Shown here: one piece after another, positions 18,101 to 25,697 of the stretch | How positions within the stretch are numbered: the first letter of the stretch is position 1 | How the letters are laid out: each line of letters begins with the position of its first letter | Source: CBDCYH01 sp965224105 | Lineage (GTDB): Bacteria > Bacteroidota > Rhodothermia > Rhodothermales > JABDKH01 | Assembly (NCBI GenBank): GCA_965224105.1 | Contig: CBDCYH010000001.1 | Span: 186,001-250,000 of the forward strand | Length of the DNA stretch: 64,000 nt | Direction: 5' to 3' | Made by a program: the position numbers and the translations under genes | The notes under the pieces: model-generated | Database searches by the model: none | What the model was told of the DNA's origin: nothing | The model's input: only the letters and a program-made list of their open reading frames with translations

Positions 18101-18821
18101 TTCCGTACGAGAAAATCGGATGGTGTCCAACTACCAACAAATCCTTCTTTGCGTTTTCCCTAATCGTTCGATCCAACTCGAAAAACAAATCCTGTGCTAC
18201 ATCAACAGAAAAATCCTCACCGTCGCCGAACGCCTTTTCATGGTCTGTCAACCACCACTCCGTGTCGACTGCAATTAGTCTCACGTCGTCGGTAAGTTTG
18301 ATTTTTGCAGGACCAGAGTACCCAGGCTTGGGGGCGAACTTCACTTTTTTGTCATCAGCAAAATAGGATTCAACCCACCGTGCCTGTCGTTTCACCGCCT
18401 GCAGCCCACCTGGTCGCGAGTTATTCCAATCATGATTGCCCGGTACGAAGACAATTTTATGTCCCACGTGACGCACGGCCTCCAGGATTTCAGACAGCCT
18501 TCGTTCGGACTTTGAGCGAGACACGTGGCCTGAATCAGGCAATCCACAGCAGTAGAGATTGTCTCCGAGAAATACGACCGAGGAGCGTTCGTGGGTAGAG
18601 TCAATCTGATGCGTCAGGGCATCCAGTACGCGGTCATCGGCTCTGGCAACGTCTGTTCTGCCAATATCACCCAGAAGGTATACACGATAGGCGTCTTCCG
18701 GTGCTTTGAATCGGGCTTCCTCGACAGGATGATCCTGGGCGAAAACAGGACTAATGAACCCCGAGGCTAGCGTGCACAGACCGGCCAGTAAAAGTGTTGG
18801 GAGTGTGGCTTTAGATTTCAT
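15135..18821 (-). CDS. Metallophosphoesterase / Omp85-type barrel fusion with a possible kinase-like middle domain
   Basis: 1228-residue exported protein. After a signal peptide (LLLAGLCTLASGFISPVFAQ) comes a calcineurin-like phosphoesterase domain with its metal-site motifs in order: GDIGR near 51, GDN 86, GNHD 128, GHHP 232 and GHDH 302. A middle region (about 440-700) has YVVRMVDKD followed by SDWDRHRDQW and RPIGRDRDWAF, which resembles the ATP-lysine region, catalytic loop and metal site of HipA/PI4K-like kinases. RTX-like glycine-aspartate segments follow (GLGGNDRF, GGPGDDEV). The last 330 residues look like an Omp85/D15 surface-antigen barrel ending FTLKFGFQY. Start at ATG 18821, overlapping the previous stop as ATGA; a longer frame begins 24 bases earlier. 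Domain ends are well supported; the kinase reading is my inference. Confidence 0.85.
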   Translation of the reverse strand: MKSKATLPTLLLAGLCTLASGFISPVFAQDHPVEEARFKAPEDAYRVYLLGDIGRTDVARADDRVLDALTHQIDSTHERSSVVFLGDNLYCCGLPDSGHVSRSKSERRLSEILEAVRHVGHKIVFVPGNHDWNNSRPGGLQAVKRQARWVESYFADDKKVKFAPKPGYSGPAKIKLTDDVRLIAVDTEWWLTDHEKAFGDGEDFSVDVAQDLFFELDRTIRENAKKDLLVVGHHPIFSYGMHAGYHPSSRHFKPPILGSLFILYARTAAFSRQDLLHPKYKKMRNAFSSIFSRHENLIYASGHDHSLQHIEVGPSHAANHYVVSGSGSQTSHVSRRAGAAFAEDRKGYATVDYFDNGDIVLTFWSPGEDDLEALYVNTLRHGRQAVEPDEEVEIDTTLSFADSSVTVPANPAYSAGPLKRFFWGSQRRSAWAKPVAVPLLDLGTEKGGLSPTKRGGGMQTVSLRLESKTGEEYVVRMVDKDPSGTVPANLQGTVATDIVQDQIASIHPYGALVVPSLAEKAEILHPKPKLLYIPDDPRLGPFRQTFANRLALFEQRPKGDMSDSPEFGNSKKIVGAADLYEKVTEDNDHRVDAKAFAKVRLFDMLLSDWDRHRDQWRWASFKDKETDITWYRPIGRDRDWAFNRMNGMLPSIYSNIDSRFQDFTDKYGNLKGLSGNGHEQDRRFTAELSREDWQEAALSLQSSFTKSDVRDAFNQLPAELAVVQGDEFTDIFMNRLESLDDIANEYYELMARLPDVVGSDKHEQFVVDCSRDNCKLDVFKTSKKGKVRRTILSRNFLSSETKQLRLFGLGGNDRFVLKGVRSRVDIIVIGGPGDDEVIDERTSGKSVRVYDDPNGMTVEDRGNLKLRLSDDPSNNVYDSFDYKHSARLPQFYFGRNKDDGIFIGGGIKSIQHGFRKNPYKSTRTVVGNFAAATGAYNLKYDSHHIGVFGPWDVGLSAHLFSPNNIRNYFGLGNETENTDADRKFYQARLANFAAIPFIERRNDVGVSFKFGAGLSFTSVDEDTLRSVVQVPGISASTFDDQRFGQLDASLSFSQLDHPNNPKNGAAWTSAITTNVGLSSSAENHSILSTDLRAYISPSSSPQVTLALRAGAEHNFGSFPFYAARTIGGKDNLRGHRSTRFAGRSSAYQSAELRAELFEFSTYVAIGTFGLLGFVDNARVWTDGESSNIWHQGYGGGAWTNLFDMIVISGWAGFSEDDRTFTLKFGFQY

Positions 18822-19732
18822 TGTGTGTTGTTTTCTCTTTTCCATCTGATGCGCATCAAGCGACCGCTGCCGCCAGCTCCTTCCGATGCGATTATCATCT
18901 CGCCCGTGGGGAAAAATGCCAATCCTTCCGGCTGCGGATAAAGTTTAGGATCGAGTCGGGTGAACGTAATCGGCGAGTATGTGGAGTCTACGATCAGAAG
19001 GGCCTGGATGTTGGACGACAGTACGTAAAGTTCCTCCGTTATCGGGTGAAAGGCGAGTGCACTAGGCTTAAACCAGTTGTCACCTTTTAGCCTGAACTCG
19101 GCAGAGGAAAACCCCGGGACGATTTTTTCTAACGAATCCAGAGCAAAAGTGAATGCCTCTTTTAATCGTTGGCCTTCAGAACGCGGATCAAAGAGGTAAG
19201 TGGATTTTACGCCACGCTCGTTACTCACCGGACGCTCCTTGCAGGCGATAATCAGTTTACCGGTAGTAGGTACGGCGGAAAGACCCTCCGCGTCACACTT
19301 TGAATCAAGGCCGGTAGCGATTTTTTCTTCAAGCAAGAGATCGGTTCCACGTCCCTCGCTTGTCAAAACAAAGAGATTTCCATTGCTCGACAATACGAAG
19401 ATCGAGTCGCGAATGACTTCGATCCCCTCATAGTCACCGCCTTTTCTAAATCGTCTTTTTGAGATGATCTGCCCGTCCGCTGGTGAGATTTCAAAAACGA
19501 TTCCTTTTTCGTCCTGAATCGCGAGGAGGATCGAGTCGGATTGTATCGCCAGTCCAGATATTTCCCGGAGATCGTTGTCTAGTTTGAATACTGCGGCAGG
19601 CGAGGAAAGGTCGTAGGGTACCGCCGACACATACTTGCTTTCTCCAGAACCACAGGCAGGGTCTGTTAGAGCGAGTGTGGCGACGCAGAGAAGTAGTGTA
19701 GCTGTTCGCAATGGTACTTGGTAACTTGGCAA
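18818..19732 (-). CDS. SdiA-regulated-like beta-propeller, exported
   Basis: 304-residue exported protein resembling the SdiA-regulated domain family, a beta-propeller-like fold found in secreted proteins of Bacteroidota and Proteobacteria. The N-terminus is a hydrophobic export segment ending near ALTDPACGSGES; the cysteine may be lipid-modified, although the residues before it are a poor lipobox. Repeated strand units are visible (LREISGLAIQSDSILLAIQD, GDYEGIEVIRDSIFVLSSNG, KPSALAFHPITEELYVLSS, PQPEGLAFFPTGEMIIASEG). The EGIE and PEGLAF motifs are characteristic. It precedes the phosphoesterase-barrel gene with a 4-base ATGA overlap, so both belong to one transcript. Its biochemical role is unknown. 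Confidence 0.75.
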   Translation of the reverse strand: MPSYQVPLRTATLLLCVATLALTDPACGSGESKYVSAVPYDLSSPAAVFKLDNDLREISGLAIQSDSILLAIQDEKGIVFEISPADGQIISKRRFRKGGDYEGIEVIRDSIFVLSSNGNLFVLTSEGRGTDLLLEEKIATGLDSKCDAEGLSAVPTTGKLIIACKERPVSNERGVKSTYLFDPRSEGQRLKEAFTFALDSLEKIVPGFSSAEFRLKGDNWFKPSALAFHPITEELYVLSSNIQALLIVDSTYSPITFTRLDPKLYPQPEGLAFFPTGEMIIASEGAGGSGRLMRIRWKRENNTQ

Positions 19733-19799
19733 CGCGGAAACTATGGATCGACAAATTTACTAACTTGTCGGTGCCCGAAACGCAAAGAAAATCGAGAGA

Positions 19800-20459
19800 A
19801 TGGAGCCCCCAAATAACTCGCCTGCGCCAGGAGAAGTCCCACCGGAAGCCAATACCGGCTCCGTAACCTCCTCGGGTAAGAAAAGGAAACTCGGCAAGAA
19901 GAAGAAGGACAAGCCAGAAATTGGCACGAGCAGGGGAATTGAGACCATGTTCAGGACCTCGTATCGGGTGCACATGGATCTGACCGCCTTGGCAGACTCG
20001 AAAGCCAACATCATGATCAGTATTAATGGTCTCATAATGTCGATCATTCTTGCATCGATCGCACCCAAGATCGATTCCAACGTGTGGCTAATAATCCCGA
20101 CTACTTCATTACTGATCAGCTGCCTAATAGCTATCATCTACGCTGTTCTGGCCGCCCGGCCGCGGATAAATAGCACGGAGATCAACCTCGATGATGTCCT
20201 GTCAAATCGTGCCAACGTTCTGTTCTTCGGCAATTACAAATTCCTTTCTCGAGAAGAGTTCGAGGTTGGCGTAGTGGATCTGTTGAAAAACAACGACAAG
20301 CTCTACTACAATATGATCAGAGACTTGTACGGGATAGGGAGTGTCCTTTCGAAAAAGTTTGCTATGCTCCGCAATTCTTACCTGGCATTTATGGTGGGGA
20401 TTACCATAAGTGTAATTCTGTTCATAGTTGTTTTTGCTTTTCAAGGGTTTTACTCATAA
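19800..20459 (+). CDS. DUF5706 / Pycsar-effector-like membrane protein (PycTM)
   Basis: 219-residue protein with a basic, lysine-rich N-terminal tail (about residues 27-38), the conserved segment RGIETMFRTSYRVHMDLTAL then ADSKANIMISINGLIMSIIL, and three hydrophobic helices near 70-88, 95-117 and 193-215. The ETMFRT and D-x-K-A-N motifs are those of the DUF5706 family, whose members include PycTM effectors. In Pycsar defence these bind cCMP or cUMP and damage the membrane. No pyrimidine cyclase is adjacent, and many relatives in Bacteroidota lie in ordinary chromosomal loci, so a defence role is not shown. It is 6 bases before the metallo-beta-lactamase-fold gene. Confidence 0.8.
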   Translation: MEPPNNSPAPGEVPPEANTGSVTSSGKKRKLGKKKKDKPEIGTSRGIETMFRTSYRVHMDLTALADSKANIMISINGLIMSIILASIAPKIDSNVWLIIPTTSLLISCLIAIIYAVLAARPRINSTEINLDDVLSNRANVLFFGNYKFLSREEFEVGVVDLLKNNDKLYYNMIRDLYGIGSVLSKKFAMLRNSYLAFMVGITISVILFIVVFAFQGFYS

Positions 20460-20465
20460 CCAGGT

Positions 20466-21278
20466 ATGGTCGTTACTTTCTGGGGAGCCCGAGGTTCTAT
20501 TCCTGTTTGCGGGACAGAGTACGTCCGGTATGGTGGAGAGACATCGTGTATTTCTGTCGAGATCGGCGGCAAACTGGTTGTAGTTGATGCAGGAACTGGC
20601 ATCCGCCGGCTGGGCCTCTCGGGTGTTGTCGACAGGTATGACGAGATCTACCTGGTCTTTACCCACTGCCATATGGATCACGTGCGGGGGTTGCCTTTCT
20701 TCGCTCCCTTGTTTGACGAGGCGAAGACCGTCTACCTGCTCAGCAACAACAGAACATTACCGATGAATCCATTCGATTTGATCAATGGGATTCTTTTTCC
20801 GAGGGAAATGCGCGACATCCCGGCGAATGTCGTAGAACTTCATGATCCAGTCTCAGAAGTTTTCGAGTCGCGTGGTTTGGATGTCCAGGCCATCGAGGCG
20901 AACCATCCAGGTGGTGCAGTAGGTTTTGATTTTCGAGATTCAAAGAGATTCATTCACATGCCGGACAATGAAATCAGTCAACCTGCCTTCGGTGTCGATC
21001 ATTTTGCTGAGCTCTTTGGAGGGGCTGATGTCCTCTGCCACGACGCACAATACACCAAAGAAGAATATGCTGCCCATCCAAGCTGGGGACACAGCTGTGT
21101 CGATGATGTTGTTAAGGTGGCACTAGCCGCAGGCGTTAAGTCAGTGTTGCTTTGCCACCATGACCCCCAACGCACGGATGATCAAATCGATGGGCTAGTG
21201 TTTGATTGGCAATTAAAACTATTGGCGAAGGAGATTTCGATCGAAGCTGTTCGGACGGGAATGAGGCTCAAATTGTAA
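20466..21278 (+). CDS. Metallo-beta-lactamase-fold hydrolase, phosphodiesterase-like
   Basis: 270-residue cytoplasmic metallohydrolase. The N-terminus VTFWGARGSIPVCGTEYVRY followed by GGETSC is characteristic of a PhnP/cyclic-phosphodiesterase-like subgroup. Metal ligands are visible in THCHMDH (residues 66-72), in CHDAQYTKEEY plus WGHS, and in LLCHHDPQRTDDQ near the C-terminus. Relatives are annotated as phosphodiesterases or as output domains in signalling proteins, but substrates are mostly unknown. It lies between the DUF5706 gene (6-base gap) and the SixA gene (TAATG overlap). The neighbourhood makes a nucleotide-signalling substrate plausible, which is inference. Confidence 0.85.
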   Translation: MVVTFWGARGSIPVCGTEYVRYGGETSCISVEIGGKLVVVDAGTGIRRLGLSGVVDRYDEIYLVFTHCHMDHVRGLPFFAPLFDEAKTVYLLSNNRTLPMNPFDLINGILFPREMRDIPANVVELHDPVSEVFESRGLDVQAIEANHPGGAVGFDFRDSKRFIHMPDNEISQPAFGVDHFAELFGGADVLCHDAQYTKEEYAAHPSWGHSCVDDVVKVALAAGVKSVLLCHHDPQRTDDQIDGLVFDWQLKLLAKEISIEAVRTGMRLKL

Positions 21279-21763
21279 TGAAGGAGATTCTAGTTTTTCG
21301 GCACGGAAAATCAGACTGGGACGCATCTTTTGCCACCGATCATGAAAGGCCTCTGGCAAAACGGGGGCGGAAAGCGTCCGCAAAGATGGGGAAGAGGATT
21401 GCGCGTATTGGGAAGGTGCCGGGACTGGTTATTTCCTCCACGGCCGTTCGCGCGAGAGACACCGCCCGGCGAGCCATCGACGCGGGTGGCTGGGACAGTG
21501 ATCTGGAGGAGACGTCTAGGTTGTATGGTTGCTCGATTGGAGATGCACTGACTGAAATTCAGCGGGCTTCCAATTCGTATTCCAGGTTGATGCTGGTGGG
21601 GCACAATCCTACCTGGGCGTTGTTGGTCGAAGCATTGACGGGGGCACAAGTTGAGATGCCAACAGCATGTCTGGCGATAGCAGAGTTTCCGGTCACGGAC
21701 TGGCAGCGGGTAACCCTCGGAAAAGGTGAGTTGGGGCTCTACCTTCCACCACGGCTTCTCTAA
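21278..21763 (+). CDS. SixA-like histidine phosphatase
   Basis: 161-residue phosphatase of the histidine-phosphatase (RHG) superfamily, SixA subgroup, which removes phosphate from phosphohistidine or small phosphomonoesters. The catalytic motif RHGKSDW begins at residue 8, the second histidine lies in LVGHNPTWALLVEAL, and HERPLAKRGRKASAKMG and ISSTAVRARDTA provide the conserved arginines. The frame runs upstream to 21206, but ATG 21278 fits the family start and overlaps the previous stop as TAATG. In Escherichia coli SixA acts on the PTS phosphotransferase NPr; the target here is unknown. Confidence 0.9.
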   Translation: MKEILVFRHGKSDWDASFATDHERPLAKRGRKASAKMGKRIARIGKVPGLVISSTAVRARDTARRAIDAGGWDSDLEETSRLYGCSIGDALTEIQRASNSYSRLMLVGHNPTWALLVEALTGAQVEMPTACLAIAEFPVTDWQRVTLGKGELGLYLPPRLL

Positions 21764-21770
21764 AGAATGT

Positions 21771-22787
21771 TTAGAGCCGTATTCTCGTGCCAACACCCAC
21801 GGACGTGAATATGTCAAATCCCGATTCCAGCTCCACCAGATCGAACGCGGAGTCGGGGCCCATAAACACACTGTCCAACTCAAGGAAAAGGCTCACGTCC
21901 GAATCTGTGTCGTAGGCTATTCCGAGGCCGATGCGTGGCCCGAGACCGACAGTTATCTCGTCGTTGATTTTGCCAAAGCCTACGGCAAGACCACCTTTGC
22001 CAAACATGGAGAGATTATCATTAAAGAAATATCCAGCCTGTGAGATAACCCCCAACATATGGATCCACTTACTGGAGGTCTCCTCATCGATTATCGGGTA
22101 AGCAGGAGGCCGTCCTTTCTCAGCTGTCAAATCGACATATCTCCCTGGCAGATAGAACATCCCGACAGACACATTCTTGGTAAAGGCGTAGTCGAGGCCA
22201 ATTTCCATAGAGATGTTGGCATTGTCTCCGAATTCTGAAATAAACGAGTCTGTGTCCGTACCTCGCTCACCGCCGTAGTGGGAAATCCCCAAGCGGAGCT
22301 TCAGGAGGAAGCCTTCTTCCAATTGCGATGCAACGTAGCGATCCAGTGGAGGATCAACCGGGTCCCCGTTTTGAGGAGGGTCTACCGGAGTTGGCTGCGC
22401 GTTATTGAGTCCCAGTTGTTCACGGGTACTGCCTACCAATGCAACGTATGCGGGCAGGTCGTTGATAGAATCTGCTCTGTAATCGCGGTCGTATCCAAGC
22501 AGTTCAATTACTGCCAGACGTGCCTCACCAAGTTCATCGTTTCTAAGGTAGGCGAGGGCAAGGAGTCGATAGCCTTTGACGGCAGTTGACCGAGAAATGT
22601 CTTCGTCCCGAAGGCAGTCGGACAGAAGAGCAATTGCTTCCTCGATTCGGTTTTGCTGGTAGTATCTCTCGGCGAACTGGAGTATCTCGCCACAGGGTTC
22701 CTGGTTTTGCGCGTATGCTGGCCCAGAGATGACAAACAGGACGACGAGGAGACATGCGAGGTGTCTCAGGGAAAAAAACGAATTCAT
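21771..22787 (-). CDS. Exported TPR-plus-barrel protein
   Basis: 338-residue exported protein of unknown function. Signal peptide LACLLVVLFVISGPAYAQ, then two or three TPR-like helical hairpins (about residues 30-120: ILQFAERYYQQNRIEEAIAL, YRLLALAYLRNDELGEARLA). A proline-rich linker (PTPVDPPQNGDPVDPPLDR) leads to a C-terminal strand-rich half with alternating hydrophobics ending VGVGTRIRL, probably an 8-strand outer-membrane barrel. It follows the PEGA-domain gene with only 13 bases between, suggesting one operon. The stop is 7 bases from that of the convergent SixA gene. Confidence 0.7.
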   Translation of the reverse strand: MNSFFSLRHLACLLVVLFVISGPAYAQNQEPCGEILQFAERYYQQNRIEEAIALLSDCLRDEDISRSTAVKGYRLLALAYLRNDELGEARLAVIELLGYDRDYRADSINDLPAYVALVGSTREQLGLNNAQPTPVDPPQNGDPVDPPLDRYVASQLEEGFLLKLRLGISHYGGERGTDTDSFISEFGDNANISMEIGLDYAFTKNVSVGMFYLPGRYVDLTAEKGRPPAYPIIDEETSSKWIHMLGVISQAGYFFNDNLSMFGKGGLAVGFGKINDEITVGLGPRIGLGIAYDTDSDVSLFLELDSVFMGPDSAFDLVELESGFDIFTSVGVGTRIRL

Positions 22788-22800
22788 GCTCTAAAGAGTA

Positions 22801-23883
22801 TTAAAGATCAAGGACGACGGCGTTCGTCTGGCCCGCTTGAATGGTGACCGTCTTGGACTTTGTTCCCAGCTTCGGGTGGACAGCTGTTATAACATAGGAG
22901 CCGGGTGCTAGTCGAGTCGAATATTGTTGATCCGTTTCTCTCTTGCGCAACTCTCCATCGATGTAGATCGACCCCCACGGGTTCACGAGGACCGTGAGTG
23001 TACCACGAATATCTGCAGGGGACAAGTTCTCGTTTACGATAATCTGCTGCCCGGCTACGATTTCAACCTGTCGAACGGAAGGCGTATATCCCTCCTTCGC
23101 AATTTGCAGCTGGCTGCTACCGGCGGCAAGATCAGCTAGCTCCAGCGGAGTGTTTCCGACTGCTAACCCATTGAAAATCACCTGAGCACCTGGAGGGTCG
23201 CTCAATATTCTGATTGCGCCTAGGACAGGAGCTGGGGGATCTGGTTCAACCACCACGGGGTCTCGCTTAGGGGTTGTGTTTTGTCGAGGCGGGGTCTGGT
23301 TTCGACGTGGCGTGGTCCGTTGCCGATTGTCAGGTTGTTTTGCAACTGTTGTTTCTTCCTGTCGGCTACTTTCGAGATCCGGTCGCGCGGGAGGCGGCGT
23401 GGGATCGGACGGTATTACCGACGCGATATTTTCTGGGTACGCGGACATAAAAATCCAACGCGTTTCCTGGCTGGCCAGGTCGATTACTGTGTCGCGCTGA
23501 ATAGTCCCGCTCCGGATACTAACGATTTTCAACCCGGGTGGAACTAGATGATCATATAGTGGTGTCGTGCCGACGGAATCAAAGTCGATCATTACGGTTG
23601 CGCCTACCTCATCAGACGCAATATTCAGCTTGGCAGGTTTTGCTGGTGGATCGGCAACAGGACTCGGATCACCGGATTCGCCCGCGGTACCGAGGGAAGC
23701 CGCTTCCGTGGGGAGGGTTGTGTCCGGATCCTGAACCCGTGGCAGGAAGGCCAGCACCGAGATCACCAGCAACAAAAATCCGCAAATAAGGAGCACAAAA
23801 CCGTACCGGGAAATCCAGTAGGTCAAATAGTCCCGCGAGTTCATCCGCGGGGGGCTCCAATAAGGGTTGACTTCTTGTTCCAT
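22801..23883 (-). CDS. Membrane-anchored protein with three PEGA domains
   Basis: 360-residue protein. A short cytoplasmic N-terminus is followed by one membrane helix (YGFVLLICGFLLLVISVLAFL, about residues 27-47), then three PEGA-type beta-sandwich repeats separated by Pro/Thr/Arg-rich linkers: about 85-155 (GATVMIDFDSVGTTPL), 215-285 (DPPGAQVIFNGLAVGNTPLE) and 290-360 (NPWGSIYIDGELRKRE). PEGA repeats occur in surface and signalling proteins and are thought to bind carbohydrate or protein. The repeats face the periplasm. It is the first gene of a two-gene operon with the TPR-barrel protein. Confidence 0.8.
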   Translation of the reverse strand: MEQEVNPYWSPPRMNSRDYLTYWISRYGFVLLICGFLLLVISVLAFLPRVQDPDTTLPTEAASLGTAGESGDPSPVADPPAKPAKLNIASDEVGATVMIDFDSVGTTPLYDHLVPPGLKIVSIRSGTIQRDTVIDLASQETRWIFMSAYPENIASVIPSDPTPPPARPDLESSRQEETTVAKQPDNRQRTTPRRNQTPPRQNTTPKRDPVVVEPDPPAPVLGAIRILSDPPGAQVIFNGLAVGNTPLELADLAAGSSQLQIAKEGYTPSVRQVEIVAGQQIIVNENLSPADIRGTLTVLVNPWGSIYIDGELRKRETDQQYSTRLAPGSYVITAVHPKLGTKSKTVTIQAGQTNAVVLDL

Positions 23884-24017
23884 TAGACAGGCGAGACCCT
23901 TTTACCGGCCAAGGATATATCCATAGTTATCCGACTGGGGCAAATGAAGGGTGAGCCTGCCCCGGACGACTCCCATATACTCTAAAATACAAAAAAACGG
24001 CCAATTCGTGAAAAATC

Positions 24018-25697
24018 TTATTCCTTTGTAAAAACGACCGCACCGCCTACAATCGTATAGGCAACACGAACGTTCCTGATTTCTTTTGCACTGTCCAATT
24101 TGAACAAATCAGCATCAAGAACGACCAAATCTGCCAGGGCGCCGGGTCTAATCACACCCTTTTTACTTTCTTGAAATCCGGCATAGGCAGCGCCAGCTGT
24201 GTAGGCCCACAAAGCCTCATCCAGAGTTATTTTTTCTTGTGGAATCCAACCGTCTGGGTTTTCGCCATCTAGCGTTTGGCGTGTGACGGCAGCCCAGATT
24301 CCTTCTATCGGAGTTGGTGGAGCGACAAACCAATCCGAGCCAAAAGCAAGCTTCGCCCCGTGGTCGAGCAGGGTCCGGAAGGCATAGGTGAATTTGGATC
24401 GAGAAGGGCCAATAACTGATTCCGCCCAACGACCATCGTCGGCAGCGTGGTACGGCTGCATGCTGGCGATAACACCCAGCTCCTTGAATCTGGTGAAATC
24501 GCGAGGCGACAAATGCTGATTGTGTTCGATCCGGTGTCGTCCCTGCCTTGCTACCTCGGGGCCGAGCCCTTCATACAGATTTAGGAGCTCATGGATTGCT
24601 CGGTCCCCAATCGCGTGGATCATCACCTGCAGTCCCAGGCTATCTGCTAGACGAATTCGATCTTGGAGGTCAACCATGTCAATAACGAACAGCCCGCGGT
24701 CATCCGGCTGATCAGAATAAGGTTCGAAAAATGCTGCCGTATGGGATCCAAGTGATCCGTCGACAAACCCTTTTACCGAGCCGTAGCGCAGGAGGCCTTG
24801 CGGTTCGTAATCGAGCATACGCTCTGCGGCATCTATTGCACGCGAAAGCGGGAAGGCCGAATAAATGCGGACGCGCAGTCGACCATCTCGAGCTGCTCTT
24901 TCGAATGTCTCATGTTCGTTTGACGTCCCGCCCATATCATGCACGGACGTAACACCGTTCGACAGGAGGTATTCAATGGCGCTGTCCAGCGCGTTGTCGT
25001 TTTGGTCTGCCGATGGATCCTCAATTGAACGCCAGATCATGTTCATGGCATTGTCTTTCAGGAGGCCGGTTGGTTCTCCGTCCTTCCGGACAATTTCTCC
25101 TCCCTGGATATCTTCTGGATTAAGGGCGTCGGCTTTTTTCAGGGCAGCGGTGTTTGCGAGACCAGAATGGCCATCGAGTCGTGTAACCCACACGGGGTGT
25201 CCTGTCGTGACACTATCAATCCAGGAACGCTCCGGTAAATCGCCACCCCAGTGCGTGTGGTCCCAATCACCTCCGAGAATCCATTCTCCTTCGTTTAGGG
25301 TGGATGCATATGCGGCAATCCGGTTGATGAATTCTTGTTTGGTCGATGCGTCGCGGAGCTGAACAGACGTGAGACGGTAGCCCCCCTCAAGGATATGGGT
25401 ATGCGAATCAATAAAGCCCGGTGCAACGGTTGCTCCACCTGCATCGATCACATGGGTATTGCTGTTAGTCAAATCCCGCACTTCATCCGTGGTGCCCACA
25501 AAACTGATGATGCCATCCTCAACAAAAACAGCCTCGGCCATTTCGTGTAACCCCGTTCCCGTCCACACCGAGCCATTAACAATAGCAAGTGAAGTGGATG
25601 GTCTGGACTGGCAGGAGACTAGCGTCAGGATGCAGGCGACAAGAACAGCTCGACGCAGGTATTTAGTTTGTAACAATTGCGGATCCGAGGTTTCCAT
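24018..25697 (-). CDS. Lipoprotein amidohydrolase (YtcJ-like)
   Basis: 559-residue metal-dependent hydrolase of the amidohydrolase superfamily, YtcJ/AepA-like. The N-terminus AVLVACILTLVSC is a clear lipoprotein signal, so it acts outside the cytoplasm. The metal motif DSHTHILEGG near residue 100 supplies the HxH pair, and HAIGDRAIH and GSDWFVAPPTPIEG are the conserved C-terminal metal and substrate segments. Members hydrolyse amides or cyclic amides, but substrates are usually unknown. I start at ATG 25697; this overlaps the end of the preceding cargo gene by 35 bases. The longer frame to 25799 would add 34 residues with no family resemblance. Confidence 0.88.
   Translation of the reverse strand: METSDPQLLQTKYLRRAVLVACILTLVSCQSRPSTSLAIVNGSVWTGTGLHEMAEAVFVEDGIISFVGTTDEVRDLTNSNTHVIDAGGATVAPGFIDSHTHILEGGYRLTSVQLRDASTKQEFINRIAAYASTLNEGEWILGGDWDHTHWGGDLPERSWIDSVTTGHPVWVTRLDGHSGLANTAALKKADALNPEDIQGGEIVRKDGEPTGLLKDNAMNMIWRSIEDPSADQNDNALDSAIEYLLSNGVTSVHDMGGTSNEHETFERAARDGRLRVRIYSAFPLSRAIDAAERMLDYEPQGLLRYGSVKGFVDGSLGSHTAAFFEPYSDQPDDRGLFVIDMVDLQDRIRLADSLGLQVMIHAIGDRAIHELLNLYEGLGPEVARQGRHRIEHNQHLSPRDFTRFKELGVIASMQPYHAADDGRWAESVIGPSRSKFTYAFRTLLDHGAKLAFGSDWFVAPPTPIEGIWAAVTRQTLDGENPDGWIPQEKITLDEALWAYTAGAAYAGFQESKKGVIRPGALADLVVLDADLFKLDSAKEIRNVRVAYTIVGGAVVFTKE

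Noticed and set aside
19800..20459. Full Pycsar defence system
   Set aside because: No PycC cyclase is next to the DUF5706 gene and no defence or mobile genes surround it; only the effector-like protein is supported.
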